In this document: in pieces, positions 1 through 8,664 of the stretch | Position numbering within the stretch: the stretch's first letter is position 1 | Layout: each line of letters opens with the position of its first letter | Origin: Bacteroides luhongzhouii | GTDB lineage: Bacteria; Bacteroidota; Bacteroidia; Bacteroidales; Bacteroidaceae | NCBI RefSeq assembly: GCF_009193295.2 | Contig: NZ_CP059973.1 | Location: forward strand, 5,456,001-5,520,000 | Reading direction: 5' to 3' | Length of the DNA stretch: 64,000 bases | Notes under the pieces: model-generated | The model's input: the letters and a program-made list of their open reading frames with translations, nothing else | Told to the model about the DNA's origin: nothing | Databases searched by the model: none | Translations under genes and position numbers: made by a program

Positions 1-947
1 AGAAAATACCACGGGGTTTTGGCAGGTCCCAGCAGGGAAGTCATCAGGAAGCCATTCGGATTTCCTCCTCCGTTGGCGGTATAGTCCATAAAAGAGGAGA
101 AGCCTGCGAGAGGAACACCGATGAAGTTGACAAGGTCATTACCAGCAAAAGCGAGAGCGAGAGCGAAGGTGCCCATCAATACAACTACTTTGAAAACGTT
201 GATTTTCAGCCAGTGAAGGATTTGCATCAGTATGGTGAAGAATACAAAAAAAACGGTGATTAACATCAGTGTATTGTCTTGTATCCAGTGTTTGTTTTCG
301 GGTGTCATGAAAGAACTGTCTTTCAGTCCTTTGATAAGCATGAAATAGATGATGGCGGTAGCGGCTACACCTCCGAAGAGGGCAATGCTGTATTTCATCT
401 TTTTCGTATAGTTGAAAGTGAATATCACACGGGCCAGCCATTGTACGACCATTCCAAAGAAGAAAGCGATGGCGACGGATACGAAAATGGCCATAATGAC
501 GGAAAGGGCTTTGTCAGTGTTTATGAGGTCGCCCAAACCGAGGGTATCGCTATTATGTACTTTGATAAGTGAGAGGGCGAAGGTTCCTCCGAGTAGTTCG
601 AAGACTAGTGAAACGGTAGTGGAAGTGGGCATACCCATGGAGTTGAATACGTCCAGCAATACTACGTCGGTCAGCATGACGGCTAACAGGATGCACATGA
701 TTTCGGCGAAGTAGAAGTGTTCGGGCTGGTAGATACCGTGCCGGGCTATGTCCATCATGCCATTGGATAGGGAGGCGCCAATAAATATGCCGATACCGGC
801 TATGAAAAGAATGGTTTTAAACGAAGCGGCCTTGGCGCCTACCGCCGAGTTTAAGAAGTTGACTGCGTCATTACTGACTCCGACTATCAAATCGAAGACG
901 GCAAGGACGAAGAGGAAGATGATAATGCATAAATAAATAGTCTCCAT
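1..947 (-). CDS. PiT-family inorganic phosphate transporter (3' end beyond window)
   Basis: Imports inorganic phosphate across the inner membrane, probably by cation symport as in the PHO4/PiT family. The family duplicated signature is visible twice: GVSNDAVNFLNSAVG near residue 22 and a second copy AFAGNDLVNFIGVPLAG near residue 265. Between them lie several hydrophobic membrane segments. The start ATG (complement of 945-947) gives a protein beginning METIYLC, with the first helix at once. The reading frame runs off the left edge of the window, so about 315 residues are seen and the C-terminus is missing. The next gene on the same strand, upstream, is polyphosphate kinase, so phosphate uptake and polyphosphate storage are neighbours, although about 510 bases with a palindromic repeat separate them. 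Confidence 0.9.
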   Translation of the reverse strand, partial: METIYLCIIIFLFVLAVFDLIVGVSNDAVNFLNSAVGAKAASFKTILFIAGIGIFIGASLSNGMMDIARHGIYQPEHFYFAEIMCILLAVMLTDVVLLDVFNSMGMPTSTTVSLVFELLGGTFALSLIKVHNSDTLGLGDLINTDKALSVIMAIFVSVAIAFFFGMVVQWLARVIFTFNYTKKMKYSIALFGGVAATAIIYFMLIKGLKDSSFMTPENKHWIQDNTLMLITVFFVFFTILMQILHWLKINVFKVVVLMGTFALALAFAGNDLVNFIGVPLAGFSSFMDYTANGGGNPNGFLMTSLLGPAKTPWYF

Positions 948-1037
948 AAATAATATGTGTATGTTGTTTCCAGTTGCAAAGGACGGGATTTGACGTTGCA
1001 GGGAGGTGTCATACATATTACAATTGTATTACAATCA

Positions 1038-1204
1038 TCTTTCTTTTGTCTTGAAACAAAAGAAAGAAGCAAAGAAAAATTCAAGGCTGACTTTTTTCTC
1101 CTACTCGCTTCCTGCACTTCGCTAAAGGGCAGAAACTCGCTACGCTCAAACAATCTGCCCTTCTTGACGCTACGTTACGGGCACTCGCTTGACGGAGAAA
1201 AAAG
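1038..1204. repeat. Composite palindromic intergenic element between pit and ppk
   Basis: The 510-base gap between the two genes has no convincing gene. It holds a small perfect hairpin (TCTTTCTTTTG at 1038-1048 pairing with CAAAAGAAAGA at 1057-1067), then a larger nested structure. In the latter, CTTTTTTCTCC (1091-1101) pairs with GGAGAAAAAAG (1194-1204), and inside it AAGGGCAGA (about 1125-1133) pairs with TCTGCCCTT (about 1154-1162). Elements of this style are common between Bacteroides genes, so I take it as a dispersed palindromic repeat. Open frames that cross it look like shadows. It could fold in RNA and serve as a terminator or processing site for ppk. Confidence 0.55.
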
Positions 1205-1460
1205 TAGGCCGGAGAGAGCCCTGTCACATGCAAGTTTTTGCGGGATATATGTTACGATGGGGTTAGTGGAAGGGAGTGGTTGCGGTATGATTGCAATGAT
1301 TTGTTGAGGGGGTGTCAAAGCAGTTTTTTTGAAAGATACCACTGCCAAATATTGGACTATATTTCTAAAGTTTTGTGTCTAATTTTTTTAGGGGCAGTTC
1401 AATGTGTGGCAGTGGTAAATCTTTCAATTTGGGCATTATGCACACCCTTAAGATTTTATG

Positions 1461-3575
1461 TTAGTTGTCATTTTTGTTTAGCCAGTCGTAGAAGGTGTAC
1501 TGGGCTCGAACGGCAGGTGTGCCGGGTGTTCTTTTTTTGAATATGTTTTGCAGCTTATCATCCACCCAGCAGGCTTTTTGGTTGTCGGCGAGTTGGATGT
1601 CGAGCATTTCGATCAAGCTGTCACGCAGGTCGGGGGCAAGAATGGGGGTGATGGCTTCGATGCGGCGGTAGAGGTTACGACGCATCCAGTCAGGAGAGCC
1701 CATGAATACTTTTGGGGTACCGTCGTTACCGAAGTACCAGATGCGGGCATGTTCGAGGAAGCTGTCCACAATACGGGTGACACGAATATTACGACTGTAT
1801 GACTGTCCGGGGATGAGACAACAGATGCCACGGACAATAAGGTCGATTTGTACACCGTGTTCGGAGGCTTCATAGAGGCGGTCTATCATGGTAGGGTCTT
1901 GGAGGGCGTTCATTTTTAGGATGATACGTCCTTGCTTGCCTTCGTCTGCGAGGGATATTTCGCGGTCGATCAGGCGGTTCAATTCGGGGATGAGGTTGAA
2001 ACGGGCTACCAAAAGGGTGGTGAACTTCGGGTCTGCTTTCCCCTGCAGGGTACGGAAGAGGTTATAGAGGTCGGCCACTATTTCTTTGCGACAGGTGAAA
2101 AGACCGCAATCGGCGTAAAGGGTGGCGGTTTTTTCATTAAAGTTGCCGGTGCTGATGTAGGCGTAGCTGGGGATTTTCTCACCGTTTAATCCGCGACGAC
2201 GGATCAGAGCTACTTTGGCGTGCACTTTCAAACCAGGGATGCTGTAGATTATCTTGATACCGGCGGCTTGCATCATTTCGGCGGTGGCAAGGTTGTTTTC
2301 TTCATCAAAGCGGGCTTTCAGTTCCACAAAGACGGTGACTTTCTTGCCGTTTTGGGCAGCGGCTATCAGGGTGTTGATGACGGCGGAGTTTTCCGCTACG
2401 CGGTATTGAGTTACCATGATTTCGCGGGTTTCCGGGTTGTGCACGGCTTCATATAGGAAGTGGATAAAGTGCTCGAAAGAGTGATAAGGGTAATATAATA
2501 ATAGGTCCTTTTTGGCGACGTAATTGAAAATGGATTCTTTCTCATCGAGGACGGTCAGCTTCATCGGCTTCGGTTTTTCGAGGCTGTGAAGAGATTTGTT
2601 CGGGTTGGGAAGATGGCACAGATCTTCAAGATTCAGGTGCTTGTCGCCAGGAACAAGTTCGTCACGCTGAATGTGGAAGGCATCTACCAAAAAGTCCAGG
2701 AAGTCGTGGGGCATACCACGGTCATAGACGAAACGACAGACGTCACCGATCTTACGTTTCTTCACTTTCTTCTTAAGTTGAGCAACGAGGTCGGCACTGC
2801 TGCCGGTGTCGTCAATCAGTATGTCGGCGTCACGGGAAATTTTGATGCAGTAGCTGGAGTCAACGTCATAGCCGGGGAAAATCAGATTGAGGTTTGCCTT
2901 GATAATGTCTTCGGTAAACATCAGATAATGATTCTTCTCGCGAGACGGAAGTTCGATGAAACGGGGTACTTTGGCGTAGGGTTGCTTCATCACGAAGTAA
3001 AGAGGATGCCGGGATTCTGTTAGATTTGTATTTCCTTCTTTTCTTTCTCTTTCTTCACTTCCTTCTTTGTCTTCTTTCTTGGGATAAACTCGTATTGCCA
3101 GGTAAAGGCGGTTATCCCGCAGGAAGGAGACAATTTTATCTTTGGATACAGGCACAGGCTGCAGATAGGGAAAGATTTCCTCCCGGAAAAAGTCTTTGAT
3201 AAACTGTTGGTGGAACGGTTCTACATGGCTGTCCTGATAAAAGATGATATGGTTTTTGCGCAGGGCAGGCAATAATTTCTGTTCATAGATACGTACACGG
3301 TCATCCAGCTGGCGGGTGACTTCTTTATTTATTTCCTCTACCAGTTCGCGGGCTGACTGTACGGTTTCTTCATCGCTTTCCGTAGCGCCGGACGCAACAG
3401 CTTTATGGTCGGCTACACGGATTTTGTAAAATTCTTCGAGGTTGGAAGAGTAGATAGAGATGAAGTTGATACGTTCGTAAAGCGGCAGACGCTCGTCCAG
3501 AGCCTCCAACAATACGCGGTAATTGAACGAGAGCCAACTAATATCTCGCTTGAAATAATTATATTTGCTTTCCAT
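1461..3575 (-). CDS. ppk1: Polyphosphate kinase 1
   Basis: Makes long-chain polyphosphate from the gamma-phosphate of ATP. The protein has 704 residues, typical of the family. It begins with the N-terminal domain motif RDISWLSFNYRVLLEA and carries both conserved histidines: H452 in GLKVHAKVALI (the expected autophosphorylated residue) and H609 in FLEHARIWYF. The STGNFNE motif near residue 475 belongs to the first phospholipase-D-like catalytic domain. A charged low-complexity insertion lies near residues 165-190. The start is the ATG at the complement of 3573-3575. Its neighbour is a phosphate transporter, consistent with phosphate homeostasis. Confidence 0.95.
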   Translation of the reverse strand: MESKYNYFKRDISWLSFNYRVLLEALDERLPLYERINFISIYSSNLEEFYKIRVADHKAVASGATESDEETVQSARELVEEINKEVTRQLDDRVRIYEQKLLPALRKNHIIFYQDSHVEPFHQQFIKDFFREEIFPYLQPVPVSKDKIVSFLRDNRLYLAIRVYPKKEDKEGSEERERKEGNTNLTESRHPLYFVMKQPYAKVPRFIELPSREKNHYLMFTEDIIKANLNLIFPGYDVDSSYCIKISRDADILIDDTGSSADLVAQLKKKVKKRKIGDVCRFVYDRGMPHDFLDFLVDAFHIQRDELVPGDKHLNLEDLCHLPNPNKSLHSLEKPKPMKLTVLDEKESIFNYVAKKDLLLYYPYHSFEHFIHFLYEAVHNPETREIMVTQYRVAENSAVINTLIAAAQNGKKVTVFVELKARFDEENNLATAEMMQAAGIKIIYSIPGLKVHAKVALIRRRGLNGEKIPSYAYISTGNFNEKTATLYADCGLFTCRKEIVADLYNLFRTLQGKADPKFTTLLVARFNLIPELNRLIDREISLADEGKQGRIILKMNALQDPTMIDRLYEASEHGVQIDLIVRGICCLIPGQSYSRNIRVTRIVDSFLEHARIWYFGNDGTPKVFMGSPDWMRRNLYRRIEAITPILAPDLRDSLIEMLDIQLADNQKACWVDDKLQNIFKKRTPGTPAVRAQYTFYDWLNKNDN

Positions 3576-3601
3576 GTGCTTTAAGATTTTTCCAAATATA
3601 G

Positions 3602-3609
3602 TATCTTTG
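3602..3609 (+). promoter_or_regulatory. Bacteroides -7 element (TATCTTTG)
   Basis: TATCTTTG matches the Bacteroides primary-sigma -7 consensus TAnnTTTG and lies 21 bases before the phosphodiesterase ATG. No clear TTTG -33 box was found at the usual spacing, so only half of the promoter is supported. Confidence 0.6.
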
Positions 3610-3630
3610 TGGGATTAAACAAAGAATTTT

Positions 3631-4125
3631 ATGACAAGAATTGGATTATTATCTGATACTCACGCTTACTGGGATGAGAAATATCTGGAATATTTTGAAC
3701 CGTGCGACGAAATCTGGCATGCCGGAGACATCGGTTCGCTGGAAGTAGCGGAAAAGTTAGCCGCATTCCGTCCATTCCGGGCGGTATACGGAAACATTGA
3801 CGGACAGGAAATCAGAAAACTGTATCCACAAATAAACCGTTTCACGGTAGATGGTGCGGAAGTACTGATTAAACATATCGGCGGTTATCCGGGAAAGTAC
3901 GATCCTTCCATTATCGGTAGTCTGATGACGCGACCGCCCAAGCTTTTCATCAGCGGACATTCGCATATATTAAAGGTGAAGTATGACAAAACGCTGGATA
4001 CGCTGCATATTAACCCAGGAGCTGCAGGTATGTCCGGTTTCCATAAGGTGCGGACCTTGGTACGTTTTGTTATCAATCAAGGGGCGTTCCAGGACTTGGA
4101 AGTTATTGAACTGGCGGACAAATAA
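3631..4125 (+). CDS. YfcE/MJ0936-type metallophosphoesterase
   Basis: A 164-residue cytoplasmic calcineurin-like phosphoesterase. All metal-binding motifs of the small YfcE/MJ0936 group are present in order: SDTH at residues 8-11, GDI near 32, GNID near 53, GHSH near 117 and a following NPGA segment. These proteins are two-metal phosphodiesterases or phosphatases whose natural substrate is mostly unknown. It has its own promoter and is transcribed away from ppk1. There is no signal peptide. Confidence 0.88.
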   Translation: MTRIGLLSDTHAYWDEKYLEYFEPCDEIWHAGDIGSLEVAEKLAAFRPFRAVYGNIDGQEIRKLYPQINRFTVDGAEVLIKHIGGYPGKYDPSIIGSLMTRPPKLFISGHSHILKVKYDKTLDTLHINPGAAGMSGFHKVRTLVRFVINQGAFQDLEVIELADK

Positions 4126-4164
4126 AATAAATGTCCCCGCCTGATTGAAAAATTATTTTAAAAT

Positions 4165-4195
4165 TTTGCCACGTCGGAATTCTTTCCGACCTTTG
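4165..4195 (+). promoter_or_regulatory. Promoter of rfbAB with a dyad between the boxes
   Basis: TTTG at 4165-4168 is followed after exactly 19 bases by GACCTTTG at 4188-4195, a near-consensus Bacteroides promoter with GA instead of TA. The spacer holds a perfect dyad, GTCGGAA (4173-4179) and TTCCGAC (4184-4190), whose right arm runs into the -7 box. The placement suits an operator, but no regulator is known to me. Confidence 0.6.
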
Positions 4196-4224
4196 CACAC
4201 TGTTAATGAATAACTCAGACGAAC

Positions 4225-5094
4225 ATGAAAGGAATTATTCTGGCCGGTGGTAGTGCCACCCGACTTTATCCGCTTTCCAAAGCGATTTCCAAACAAATCA
4301 TGCCTGTGTATGACAAGCCGATGATTTATTATCCATTGTCAACACTGATGTTGGCAGGAATACGCGAAGTGTTGATTATTTCGACTCCACGTGACTTGCC
4401 TATGTTCCGGGACTTGCTGGGAACGGGTGAAGAGCTGGGTATGTCTTTCTCCTACAAAATACAGGAACAACCTAACGGACTGGCACAGGCTTTCGTATTG
4501 GGAGCCGACTTCCTGAACGGTGGACCGGGCTGTCTGATTCTTGGGGATAATATGTTTTACGGACAAGGCTTTTCTGCCATGCTCCGCCGGGCTGCCAATA
4601 TAGAAAAAGGCGCCTGCATCTTCGGTTACTATGTAAAAGACCCGCGCGCATACGGTGTAGTGGAATTTAACGAACAAGGGAAAGTTATTTCACTAGAAGA
4701 AAAACCGGAAGTGCCGAAAAGTAATTACGCTGTTCCCGGACTCTATTTCTATGATGCCAGTGTGACGGAAAAAGCGGCAGCTCTTCGTCCTTCAGCACGT
4801 GGAGAATATGAGATAACAGACTTGAATCGCCTGTATCTGGAAGAAGGCACATTGAAAGTGGAACTCTTCGGACGTGGATTCGCATGGCTGGATACAGGTA
4901 ACTGCGACAGCCTGTTGGAAGCTTCCAACTTCGTGGCTACTATTCAGAACCGGCAAGGTTTCTACGTCAGTTGTATTGAAGAAATCGCCTGGCGTCAGGG
5001 ATGGATTCCGACGGAGCAATTGCTTCTGTTAGGTCAACAACTCGAAAAGACCGAGTATGGAAAGTATCTCATCGAATTGGCAAAACAATCCTAA
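4225..5094 (+). CDS. rfbA: Glucose-1-phosphate thymidylyltransferase
   Basis: Joins glucose-1-phosphate and dTTP into dTDP-glucose, the first step towards dTDP-rhamnose and related sugars for surface polysaccharides. At 289 residues it has the normal RmlA length. The nucleotide-binding signature is present as [11 protein letters not shown] (the usual GTRLYP glycine is alanine here), followed by [17 protein letters not shown] and the metal-binding GDNMFYG near residue 110. It is followed after 22 bases by rfbB, so the two are an operon. The later genes rfbC and rfbD are not in the window. Confidence 0.95.
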   Translation: MKGIILAGGSATRLYPLSKAISKQIMPVYDKPMIYYPLSTLMLAGIREVLIISTPRDLPMFRDLLGTGEELGMSFSYKIQEQPNGLAQAFVLGADFLNGGPGCLILGDNMFYGQGFSAMLRRAANIEKGACIFGYYVKDPRAYGVVEFNEQGKVISLEEKPEVPKSNYAVPGLYFYDASVTEKAAALRPSARGEYEITDLNRLYLEEGTLKVELFGRGFAWLDTGNCDSLLEASNFVATIQNRQGFYVSCIEEIAWRQGWIPTEQLLLLGQQLEKTEYGKYLIELAKQS

Positions 5095-5116
5095 AATCAA
5101 CATAATAGAATAAAAT

Positions 5117-6253
5117 ATGAAAACTTATCTAGTGACCGGTGCCGCAGGATTTATCGGGGCAAATTACATTAAATACATCTTGGCCAAACATAACGACATC
5201 AAAGTCGTGATATTGGATGCTTTGACGTATGCAGGTAACTTAGGAACGATTGCCAAAGACATCGACAACGAACGCTGCGTCTTTATCAAAGGAGACATTT
5301 GTAGCCGGGATGTGGTAGACGGTCTTTTTGCTGAGTATCGTTTTGATTATGTGGTGAATTTCGCTGCCGAGAGTCACGTTGACCGCAGCATTGAAAATCC
5401 GCAACTGTTTCTGATTACCAACATTCTCGGAACACAGAACTTATTGGATTGTGCACGCCGCGCATGGGTAATGGGAAAAGATGAACAAGGATACCCTACC
5501 TGGAGAAAAGGTGTACGCTATCATCAGGTATCCACCGACGAAGTGTATGGTTCACTGGGAGCCGAAGGGTATTTCACAGAAACAACCCCGCTTTGTCCTC
5601 ACAGCCCGTACAGTGCCTCTAAGACTAGCGCAGACATGGTAGTGATGGCTTACCATGATACTTATAAAATGCCGGTAACAATTACCCGCTGCTCAAACAA
5701 CTATGGTCCGTATCACTTCCCGGAGAAATTGATTCCGTTGATTATCAAGAATATCCTCGAAGGAAAACATCTCCCTGTCTACGGTGACGGCAGCAATGTA
5801 CGCGACTGGCTTTATGTAGAAGATCACTGCAAAGCGATTGACCTCGTCGTACGTGAAGGAAAAGACGGAGAAGTGTACAACGTTGGCGGACATAATGAAA
5901 AGACAAACCTCGAAATCGTAAAACTGACTATTTCAACTATTCACCGTCTGATGGCAGAGAAGCCCGAATATCGCCAGGTTCTCAAAAAGAAGGTGAAAGA
6001 CGAAAACGGAAATATTTCGATCGACTGGATCAACGAAGATCTGATTACATTCGTTAAAGACCGTCTGGGACATGACCAACGTTACGCCATCGATCCTACA
6101 AAGATTACAAATGCTTTAGGATGGTATCCCGAAACAAAATTCGAAGTCGGTATCGTAAAGACAATCGAATGGTACTTGGCTAACCAAGCTTGGGTGGAAG
6201 AAGTTACCAGCGGAGATTATCAGGGTTACTACGAAAAGATGTATGGAAAATGA
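5117..6253 (+). CDS. rfbB: dTDP-glucose 4,6-dehydratase
   Basis: Converts dTDP-glucose to dTDP-4-keto-6-deoxyglucose with bound NAD. It is a short-chain dehydrogenase/reductase family member with GAAGFIG at the N-terminus for NAD binding, AESHVDRSI near residue 88, STDEVYG near residue 138 and the catalytic YSASK near residue 168. It has 378 residues, slightly longer than many RmlB proteins, with a lysine-rich stretch near residues 285-300. It is the second gene of the rfbAB operon and ends 3 bases before the convergent menA stop. Confidence 0.95.
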   Translation: MKTYLVTGAAGFIGANYIKYILAKHNDIKVVILDALTYAGNLGTIAKDIDNERCVFIKGDICSRDVVDGLFAEYRFDYVVNFAAESHVDRSIENPQLFLITNILGTQNLLDCARRAWVMGKDEQGYPTWRKGVRYHQVSTDEVYGSLGAEGYFTETTPLCPHSPYSASKTSADMVVMAYHDTYKMPVTITRCSNNYGPYHFPEKLIPLIIKNILEGKHLPVYGDGSNVRDWLYVEDHCKAIDLVVREGKDGEVYNVGGHNEKTNLEIVKLTISTIHRLMAEKPEYRQVLKKKVKDENGNISIDWINEDLITFVKDRLGHDQRYAIDPTKITNALGWYPETKFEVGIVKTIEWYLANQAWVEEVTSGDYQGYYEKMYGK

Positions 6254-6256
6254 TTC

Positions 6257-7150
6257 TCAATTTATCAACATTCCTATTGCAATAAGAATACCCATAAACA
6301 GCATATTACGCGAAGTCTCGCCTAATATGCTGTTTAGTTTTTTACCACTATATATTTTCACCATCCGTTTCCATGTGAGGAAATGAGGAATCAAATAGAG
6401 TTGCGGAAGAAGAGCGGCTAAAAAATGACCTTCACGAAGGAAACACAGGCAGAGAAGAGAAGCTGTAACACCCAGCATCAAATAAAAATAGCGGCCGAAC
6501 TTCTCACCGAAACGAACGATCACTGTTCTTTTTCCACTGCGCGCATCCGCTTCCCGGTCACGGTAGTTATTGACTACCAGTAGCGTATCAATCAATAGTC
6601 CACAAATCAGAGAGGCGATAGTGACATCCGGCGTCCATGTTAACGCTTGCACGTAATATGTTCCGCCTACAGGCACAAATCCGAAAAAAACAATCACCAG
6701 TACATCTCCCCAACCGTTGTAAGAAAGAGGATAAGGACCGGTGGTATAAAGAAAGGCAAATAATACACAAAGCACTCCCACGATAATCAATTCCCATCCG
6801 GCAAAGAAAAGTAATGTGCAACCGATAAGACAGGCAAGAGCAACCGTAATAATAATCCCGGTTTTCATCGCTTGCGGAGAAATCCATCCCTGTGCACAAG
6901 CACGTTCGGGCCCCAAGCGGTCTTCCCGGTCTGTCCCTTTGAGGAAGTCGAAAAGGTCATTGATGAAATTAGCGGCAATTTGCATCAGACTTGCGAACAG
7001 GCAACAGATCAGCGCCGGCAACCAGTGAAAATATCCGTCCATTGCAGCGAGAGCTGTACCTATCAAGACAGGGGTAATGGCTCCTGTAAGAGTTTTGGGA
7101 CGTGCAGCTAATATCCACGTTTGCAGCGAGTTACGATTTACTTCTTCCAT
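6257..7150 (-). CDS. menA: 1,4-dihydroxy-2-naphthoate polyprenyltransferase
   Basis: Attaches the polyprenyl tail to 1,4-dihydroxy-2-naphthoate in menaquinone synthesis, in the inner membrane. It has 297 residues with many hydrophobic helices. The two aspartate-rich UbiA-family motifs are visible: NFINDLFDFLKGTDRED near residue 60 and NNYRDREADARSGKRT near residue 190. The N-terminus WILAARPKTLTGAITPVLIG is typical of MenA. It is convergent with rfbB and divergent from the following phosphoesterase. Menaquinone is the quinone of Bacteroides anaerobic respiration. Confidence 0.93.
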   Translation of the reverse strand: MEEVNRNSLQTWILAARPKTLTGAITPVLIGTALAAMDGYFHWLPALICCLFASLMQIAANFINDLFDFLKGTDREDRLGPERACAQGWISPQAMKTGIIITVALACLIGCTLLFFAGWELIIVGVLCVLFAFLYTTGPYPLSYNGWGDVLVIVFFGFVPVGGTYYVQALTWTPDVTIASLICGLLIDTLLVVNNYRDREADARSGKRTVIVRFGEKFGRYFYLMLGVTASLLCLCFLREGHFLAALLPQLYLIPHFLTWKRMVKIYSGKKLNSILGETSRNMLFMGILIAIGMLIN

Positions 7151-7181
7151 ACTTTAATATATTATAAAGAGTTTTGACGGA

Positions 7182-7189
7182 CAAAGATA
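7182..7189 (-). promoter_or_regulatory. -7 element of menA (TATCTTTG on the minus strand)
   Basis: The complement of 7182-7189 reads TATCTTTG, a match to TAnnTTTG, 32 bases before the menA ATG. It sits back-to-back with the promoter of the divergent phosphoesterase gene. Confidence 0.55.
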
Positions 7190-7201
7190 CATGATTTTTC
7201 G

Positions 7202-7209
7202 TATCTTTG
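7202..7209 (+). promoter_or_regulatory. -7 element of the lipoprotein phosphoesterase (TATCTTTG)
   Basis: TATCTTTG matches TAnnTTTG, 30 bases before the ATG at 7239. A TTTG at 7173-7176 is 25 bases away, longer than the usual 19-21, so the -33 box is uncertain. The two divergent -7 elements are only 12 bases apart. Confidence 0.5.
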
Positions 7210-7238
7210 CATCCCGGAAAACTTCAAACTAAGAGAAG

Positions 7239-8366
7239 ATGAAGAAAATAAATGCTCCTGTGATGAAAAGAATAAATACCCTATTGATGAAAAAAACTAT
7301 TTATCCACTGACGAAGAAAACAATCTATCCTGTTATCCTGTTGACATTGCTTTTGCTTGTTTCCTGTAAGTCGAAAAAGAATATGGTGGCTACCTTGCCG
7401 CACCCTGTCTTACATACTGATTCCATTTATCCGGATACGACTAACGCCATTGCCGGATTGTTCGTTCCCAATCACTCGAAACTCAAAGAACTGGATGTTT
7501 CTAAAAACAAAAAGCAACATACAAAGAAAAAGGAGACTGATACCGACACGTACGAATCCGACCGAGTGCTCCGTGGAACCCAAATAACCTCTTCCAGCGT
7601 AGATGTATCATCTGTTTATACAGGAGTGGACCGTGTAGTAAAATATGACTTCACCCACCGCGATGTCCCCGAAGCTTTTGAAGGTTTCCGCATCGCTTTC
7701 ATTTCCGATTTACATTACAAAAGCCTGCTGAAAGAGAAAGGATTGAACGACCTTGTCCGTCTATTGATTGCCCAAAAAGCAGACGTTCTTTTGATGGGTG
7801 GTGATTATCAGGAAGGTTGCGAATATGTAGAACCTTTGTTTTCCGCACTAGCACGTGTAAAGACACCGATGGGAACGTATGGAGTGATGGGTAATAACGA
7901 CTATGAACGTTGCCACGACGACATCGTGAACACAATGAAACATTATGGAATGCGTCCGTTAGAACATGAAGTGGATACGCTTCGCAAAGACGGCCAGCAA
8001 ATTATTATCGCCGGAGTACGCAATCCTTTTGATCTGGGGCACAACGGAGTATCACCCACTTTGGCCCTCTCTCCCAAGGATTTTGTCATCTTACTGGTTC
8101 ATACTCCGGATTATATAGAAGACGTTTCAATAGCCAATACAGACCTTGCTCTCGCAGGACATACTCACGGCGGACAAGTCCGTGTATTCGGAGTCGCCCC
8201 GGCACTGAACTCACACTACGGCAATCGTTTTATCACCGGACTGGCATATAATACAGCAAAAATTCCTTTGATTATAACAAATGGAATAGGAACTTCAAAG
8301 TTACCGATTCGTGTCGGTGCTCCGGCAGAAATCATCGTCATTACTCTTCATCGATTGACGGAGTAA
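7239..8366 (+). CDS. Lipoprotein-like YkuE-type metallophosphoesterase
   Basis: A 375-residue calcineurin-like phosphoesterase. The C-terminal domain carries the metal-site motifs in order: FISDLHY, GGDYQEG, GNNDYE, LLVHTPD and AGHTHGGQ, the set seen in membrane-associated YkuE/UDP-diacylglucosamine-hydrolase-like enzymes. The N-terminus is odd: it holds near-repeats (MKKINAPV, MKRINTLL, MKKTIYPL) before a hydrophobic stretch ending in the lipobox LLLLVSC. In-frame ATGs at residues 9 and 17 are therefore possible true starts. After the lipobox come about 95 low-complexity residues before the catalytic domain. Export and lipid anchoring are inferred; the substrate is unknown. Confidence 0.82.
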   Translation: MKKINAPVMKRINTLLMKKTIYPLTKKTIYPVILLTLLLLVSCKSKKNMVATLPHPVLHTDSIYPDTTNAIAGLFVPNHSKLKELDVSKNKKQHTKKKETDTDTYESDRVLRGTQITSSSVDVSSVYTGVDRVVKYDFTHRDVPEAFEGFRIAFISDLHYKSLLKEKGLNDLVRLLIAQKADVLLMGGDYQEGCEYVEPLFSALARVKTPMGTYGVMGNNDYERCHDDIVNTMKHYGMRPLEHEVDTLRKDGQQIIIAGVRNPFDLGHNGVSPTLALSPKDFVILLVHTPDYIEDVSIANTDLALAGHTHGGQVRVFGVAPALNSHYGNRFITGLAYNTAKIPLIITNGIGTSKLPIRVGAPAEIIVITLHRLTE

Positions 8367-8506
8367 GGTATCGTAACTTGGTACAATAAAAAACAGAAAT
8401 AGCATCATACGCTTTTTTGATACGATTTTTTATTATTATCCTTATTGCTTACATTCGTACCTATAAGTAGCTGATAATAAAAGAAATCCGTATTATTCCG
8501 GTCGAA

Positions 8507-8659
8507 ATGAAAGCAGAAGAAAATTTACAGTCGAAAAGTCTGCGCTCTTTTGTTGAAAAGAATCCGGGACTGCATAGCATCCGTTTTTCCATGTCAGATT
8601 ATCGGGAACAAGAGTGGCTGACAAATTATCCGTTATATTCTGCCGGACACGTATTTTAA
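8507..8659 (+). other. Small orphan reading frame (50 codons) in a 298-base gap
   Basis: The gap between the phosphoesterase and nadD (8367-8664) is AT-rich. It contains one in-frame ATG frame of 50 residues, beginning MKAEENLQSK and ending YPLYSAGHVF. The amino-acid composition is protein-like, but I recognise no family, and there is no clear promoter. It could be a small gene, or the tail of a decayed gene, since the same frame stays open from 8471. Confidence 0.25.
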
Positions 8660-8664
8660 TATAT

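Noticed and set aside
957..1307. Open frame crossing the pit-ppk gap
   Set aside because: It runs through the palindromic repeat, has no family match and no promoter, so it is a by-product of the repeat.
1548..3023. Several long plus-strand frames opposite ppk1
   Set aside because: They mirror the conserved ppk1 codons on the other strand; no domain is recognisable.
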